DNA of 7,333 nucleotides from Verrucomicrobia bacterium 12-59-8 (GTDB taxonomy: Bacteria; Verrucomicrobiota; Verrucomicrobiae; Verrucomicrobiales; Verrucomicrobiaceae), in contig NCCR01000140.1 in assembly GCA_002279765.1 (NCBI GenBank), positions 1 to 7,333 on the forward strand, in the 5' to 3' direction. Under the pieces are notes generated by a model, which was not told the origin of the DNA, made no database searches, and saw nothing but the letters and a program-made list of their open reading frames with translations. A program made the position numbers and the translations under genes. Below, in pieces: positions 4,614-7,333 of the stretch (its first letter is position 1; every line of letters begins with the position of its first letter).

Positions 4614-6662
4614 GTGCGGTTTGTGGAGGCGGCGTGGCTGGTGGGGCCGCTGATGGTGGTTTTGCTGCTCTGGCACCGGCGCCGCCCCTTGAGTTTGCGC
4701 AAACGGCTCAGCGCCCTGGCCGTGCTCGCGCTGGTGGCTTATGGGCTGGCGGTGTCGCCGCTGATGCACAGCTGGTTTGAGGCACCGCAAAATGTGGCGC
4801 TTGCCCAGCAGCTTGGGGATGGCCGTCAGCCCACAGTTTTGCCGGTGGACTTCCAGATGGACACGTACGTGGATGAAAAGCGGGGGCCTCTGTTGAGAGT
4901 GCATGCGAGTGCGGCACTGGATGGCGTGCCGCGTGGCATCATTCCGATTTGGAGCAATGTCGATACCACGATCACTCAGAATGGGAAGAAGCTTCCGCTC
5001 GTGCCCTCAGCGAATGCGGAGGGCTACCTCAATCCGCAAATGCTCAGCTTCACTTTGCATTTCACTCCTCTGGCCGGTGATCTGGCGGCACCTGCGCCAG
5101 CGGATCTGCTTTGTACGGATGTGAGTCAGTCAAATCACCGCCTGAGACCTTTGCAACTGCCTGTCCCGAACGATTTGACGATGCCGGTGGACATCGACAT
5201 GCAGCTCGCGGCCAGCTGGGTGCAACTACGCGAGCTGGGGCAGGCACCGCTGAAGGCTGGAGCATGCATTCGGAGTCCCGAGGCCGAGCTGGAGGTGATC
5301 GCGGTGAAGGCGCATTGGGATGAGCGTGGCACGAGGAGGCCGGGAGCGGTGACGCTGACTGTGCGGCAGTCGATGCGGACGCTGAGCTCGCGTCATGCGT
5401 GGTGGCCGGTGGGGCCGAAGATCATGCTGCAGGCACCTGGGAAACGGCTGACGTGGCAGAATGCCATGCAATCCTCTTCGGACTGGCGTTCGCTGCGCCT
5501 GGGCTGGGTGCATTCAGTGGTGAGCTACACCTTTCAAGATGTGCTGACGGATGGCAGCGGCGTGACCGAGGCCAATCTCGAGCAGCAGCAGATTCAATGG
5601 ATCAAACCCGACTATCTGGGCAGCACCTACCATCATGTGGAGGTGAAAGGCATGCGTTTGAGCGAGCATCTACAGCCGCCGGACATCTGGCCCTACACCC
5701 ACAACGCCACCCATCAGGAGGCGAATCCACGGGAGGCGTTTCTGGCTCATATTCTGCGGCTTCCCCGGCCTGACCCTGCGGGTCCGAGGGCGGAGATCGC
5801 ACGGTATGTGGCCAATGTCTGCAGCGCTTCCAGGGCCTACGAGCGCCGTGCTGACCTCAACCACTTTTCCGAGCCGCTCTGGCCAGGCGACGACCGCCAG
5901 CTCGGTGAATTGCTCGCGCCTTACATCGTCAAACATCCTGATCTCATCACGCAGATTAAAGCACCTGATGCCTTTGTGGTGATGGGTGCGGCGCTGCTCA
6001 AGGCGGGCATCCCCGGATTCCACCAGGAGGCGGATGCAGAACAACCCTCCTACCAGCGTGTGGTTGCCGTCAGCGCGCAGCCAGGCGTTTCGCAGAGTTT
6101 GATGAGCAAGCCGTGGGTGCCGTTTGCAACCGTCGAACGAGATCGGCTCGACGTGGCGGTGATGCAGATGCTCAAAACGGGTTCCGATGAGCCGCTGCGC
6201 CCCTTGGTCATGCAGGAGCCGCAGTCATTGGAAAAAATCTGGCAGGAATTTCCGCGTGCAGTCAATGGTGTGAATTTGCGGTTCCTTGTTCGCGACAGCC
6301 ACTACCGCGAGAAGGCGATTGGGGAGACCCGGCGTCAGTATGCGATGCTGGCACGCACGGTGAAACCGGAGCGGCGCAAGGAGGTGGATACCATCGCCGC
6401 CATGGCCGTGCTGGGAGAGGCGGAGGCATTGGACTGGCTGCTGCGTCTGGCGAGCTTTCAACATGAAGACGGACAGAACTGGTTGAACTCGTGTTTGCGA
6501 GATGTTCATCAAGCAGTCTTCGATATCGAACTCGCTCCCCGCAAGGTGGCCGCGTTCATCGTCAACTGCCGAGGCTGGACGCCTGCGGACTTTCGCTATG
6601 ACACGGAAAAAATGCGCTGGGAACTGCGTGAGAACCCAGCGGCAAACTCCAAAAAACCATGA
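4614..6662 (+). CDS. ABC-2-type permease, C-terminal fragment with large soluble domain
   Basis: This frame is open from 4512 (after TAA at 4509) and has no ATG near its beginning; GTG 4614 is the first usual start but is probably only an internal Val codon of the original gene. Of 682 residues from there, about 6-20 (AAWLVGPLMVVLLLW) and 31-50 (LSALAVLALVAYGLAVSPL) are membrane segments, separated by a basic loop HRRRPLSLRKR. After them comes a long region without membrane segments. About 75-340 looks beta-rich, with alternating polar and hydrophobic strands (PVDFQMDTYVDEK, LTMPVDIDMQLAASW). About 365-670 is mainly helical, for example AVNGVNLRFLVRDSHYREKAIGETRR and TIAAMAVLGEAEALDWLLRLA. 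Such a soluble tail of about 620 residues is large for an ABC-2 permease, and I do not recognise its family. Its membrane side cannot be fixed while part of the helices is missing. The stop overlaps the next ATG as ATGA (6659-6662). Confidence 0.75.
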   Translation: MRFVEAAWLVGPLMVVLLLWHRRRPLSLRKRLSALAVLALVAYGLAVSPLMHSWFEAPQNVALAQQLGDGRQPTVLPVDFQMDTYVDEKRGPLLRVHASAALDGVPRGIIPIWSNVDTTITQNGKKLPLVPSANAEGYLNPQMLSFTLHFTPLAGDLAAPAPADLLCTDVSQSNHRLRPLQLPVPNDLTMPVDIDMQLAASWVQLRELGQAPLKAGACIRSPEAELEVIAVKAHWDERGTRRPGAVTLTVRQSMRTLSSRHAWWPVGPKIMLQAPGKRLTWQNAMQSSSDWRSLRLGWVHSVVSYTFQDVLTDGSGVTEANLEQQQIQWIKPDYLGSTYHHVEVKGMRLSEHLQPPDIWPYTHNATHQEANPREAFLAHILRLPRPDPAGPRAEIARYVANVCSASRAYERRADLNHFSEPLWPGDDRQLGELLAPYIVKHPDLITQIKAPDAFVVMGAALLKAGIPGFHQEADAEQPSYQRVVAVSAQPGVSQSLMSKPWVPFATVERDRLDVAVMQMLKTGSDEPLRPLVMQEPQSLEKIWQEFPRAVNGVNLRFLVRDSHYREKAIGETRRQYAMLARTVKPERRKEVDTIAAMAVLGEAEALDWLLRLASFQHEDGQNWLNSCLRDVHQAVFDIELAPRKVAAFIVNCRGWTPADFRYDTEKMRWELRENPAANSKKP

Positions 6663-7333
6663 ACTCCCAACCATTGGCGCTCCAAGGAATGCACGAGGTC
6701 ATTGATGATCCTGCGATGGCGGTGCGTGGCGCTAGCGTCCGCCTGACTAGCCGCGTGTGGCATCAGGTGGTGCAGGAATGGCGGCACCAGCGGGGTCTGG
6801 TGCTGCTGGAGTGGCTGCTGCTCGCGGGAGCGTGCTATGAGTCTCTGCGGGAGAAGCCGGAGACGGCGGTGATTTCGAGCGAGCTGCCGACGCTGCTAGG
6901 GCTGGTGATCATCGCCCGGTCTGTGCGCGAGGATGCGCCGGGTAATGCCGAAGCGGCCTCGCACACGCGGCCGCTGGGTCGTGGAGTGGTCTGGGCGGCG
7001 AAGGTGCTGTTTTTCACTGTGGCTCTGCTGGTGCCCTGGGTGCTGCATGCCATGCCGCAGTTCATTGGCTACGGTTTTGGCGTGAGCCACTGGCTGGGGC
7101 TGATGGCCGGGAGCATGCTGCCTGCGGCACTGCTCGGAGCCCTGGCAGCGGGCTTGATCAGTCAGGCAAACACGGTGCGTCAAAACATCGCCCTATGTGC
7201 GGTGGCGCTCGGTCTGGTCTTCGGGCTGAGCCTGGTGCTGAAAAATACCATGGAATGGGATGATACCAAGCGCTGTGGTGCCGTGGTGGGGGGCGTGCTG
7301 CTGCCGGGGGCGCTGCTGGCCGCGTGGTGGTGC
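6659..7333 (+). CDS. Second ABC-2-like permease / multi-spanning membrane protein (3' truncated by window edge)
   Basis: The frame stays open to the window end, giving 225 residues with no stop. ATG 6659 is chosen because it overlaps the previous stop as ATGA, though no ribosome binding site is visible; translation is probably coupled. After a polar N-terminus, hydrophobic segments lie at about 47-60, 75-89, 110-133, 145-168, 176-194 and 206-225, so six are present before the cut. The loop after the second carries EDAPGNAEAASHTRPLGRGVVWAAK (91-115), matching in place and pattern the EDNAQAFVLTRPLSRRSYWLAR loop of the upstream permease, so the two are probably distant paralogues forming a heterodimeric channel with the single ATPase. 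This is inference from short similarity. Whether it too has a long soluble tail is beyond the window. Confidence 0.8.
   Translation, partial: MNSQPLALQGMHEVIDDPAMAVRGASVRLTSRVWHQVVQEWRHQRGLVLLEWLLLAGACYESLREKPETAVISSELPTLLGLVIIARSVREDAPGNAEAASHTRPLGRGVVWAAKVLFFTVALLVPWVLHAMPQFIGYGFGVSHWLGLMAGSMLPAALLGALAAGLISQANTVRQNIALCAVALGLVFGLSLVLKNTMEWDDTKRCGAVVGGVLLPGALLAAWWC

Larger units (their letters stand above)
4053..6662 (+). pseudogene. Reconstructed interrupted gene: ABC-2 permease fused to a large soluble domain
   Basis: The two fragments are in the same frame (both start positions are multiples of three) and between them lie only the inverted 79-bp copy and its stops at 4488 and 4509. Removing 75 bases (4454-4528) restores one open frame, joining EEALAAS to AAEYGRDLLGHFYKL, for a protein of about 844 residues. 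The frame continuity and the complementary membrane segments (three before, two after) argue that this was one gene. The second permease in the cluster has extra hydrophobic segments at the equivalent place, so native sequence has probably also been lost. If the rearrangement is an assembly error, this is an intact gene mis-sequenced. Confidence 0.7.

Noticed and set aside
3696..4904. 402-codon open frame on the minus strand across the ATPase/permease junction
   Set aside because: It has the same antisense composition. The recognisable stretch within it comes only from the inverted ATPase copy, read in a shadow frame of the ATPase.

Overview
The window reads as a piece of a GC-rich chromosome, most likely a Verrucomicrobiota bacterium (Prosthecobacter/Verrucomicrobium-like). 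This placement is inference. It rests on G/C-rich coding sequence, weak or absent Shine-Dalgarno sites, and two copies of a palindromic intergenic element (core CCCAGGG...CCCTGGGCTAT) of a kind I associate with that phylum. No rRNA, tRNA, CRISPR array or transposase is visible.

Layout, all on the + strand. Bases 3-80 are the end of an unidentified gene, possibly an AbrB-like antitoxin. Bases 81-299 are non-coding and hold one degenerate copy of the palindromic element. Bases 300-2477 are a complete uvrB (nucleotide excision repair) with an unusual insertion of about 40 residues after its SATP motif. Bases 2478-2787 are non-coding and hold a better copy of the palindromic element plus a compact three-half-site operator just before the next gene. 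From 2788 an operon-like run begins: a short GntR/YtrA-type regulator (2788-3150), an ABC ATPase (3147-4049), an ABC-2-type permease with a very large soluble C-terminal region (4053-6662, interrupted), and a second permease-like protein cut by the window end (6659 onward). Junctions are ATGA overlaps or a 3-bp gap, so the four genes are probably co-transcribed and translationally coupled. The likely theme is an autoregulated ABC exporter or envelope-stress module of the Ytr type; its substrate cannot be told from the sequence.

The most striking feature is a perfect 79-bp inverted copy of part of the ATPase gene (3626-3704, Walker B to H-loop) at 4450-4528, inside the permease gene. It puts in-frame stops at 4488 and 4509, yet the reading frame before it and the frame after it are the same. 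The permease is therefore split into an N-terminal fragment (4053-4490) and a C-terminal fragment (4512/4614-6662). Comparison with the second permease suggests that two membrane segments are missing at the scar. This is either a real template-switch mutation that made a pseudogene or an assembly or amplification chimera; the sequence alone cannot decide.
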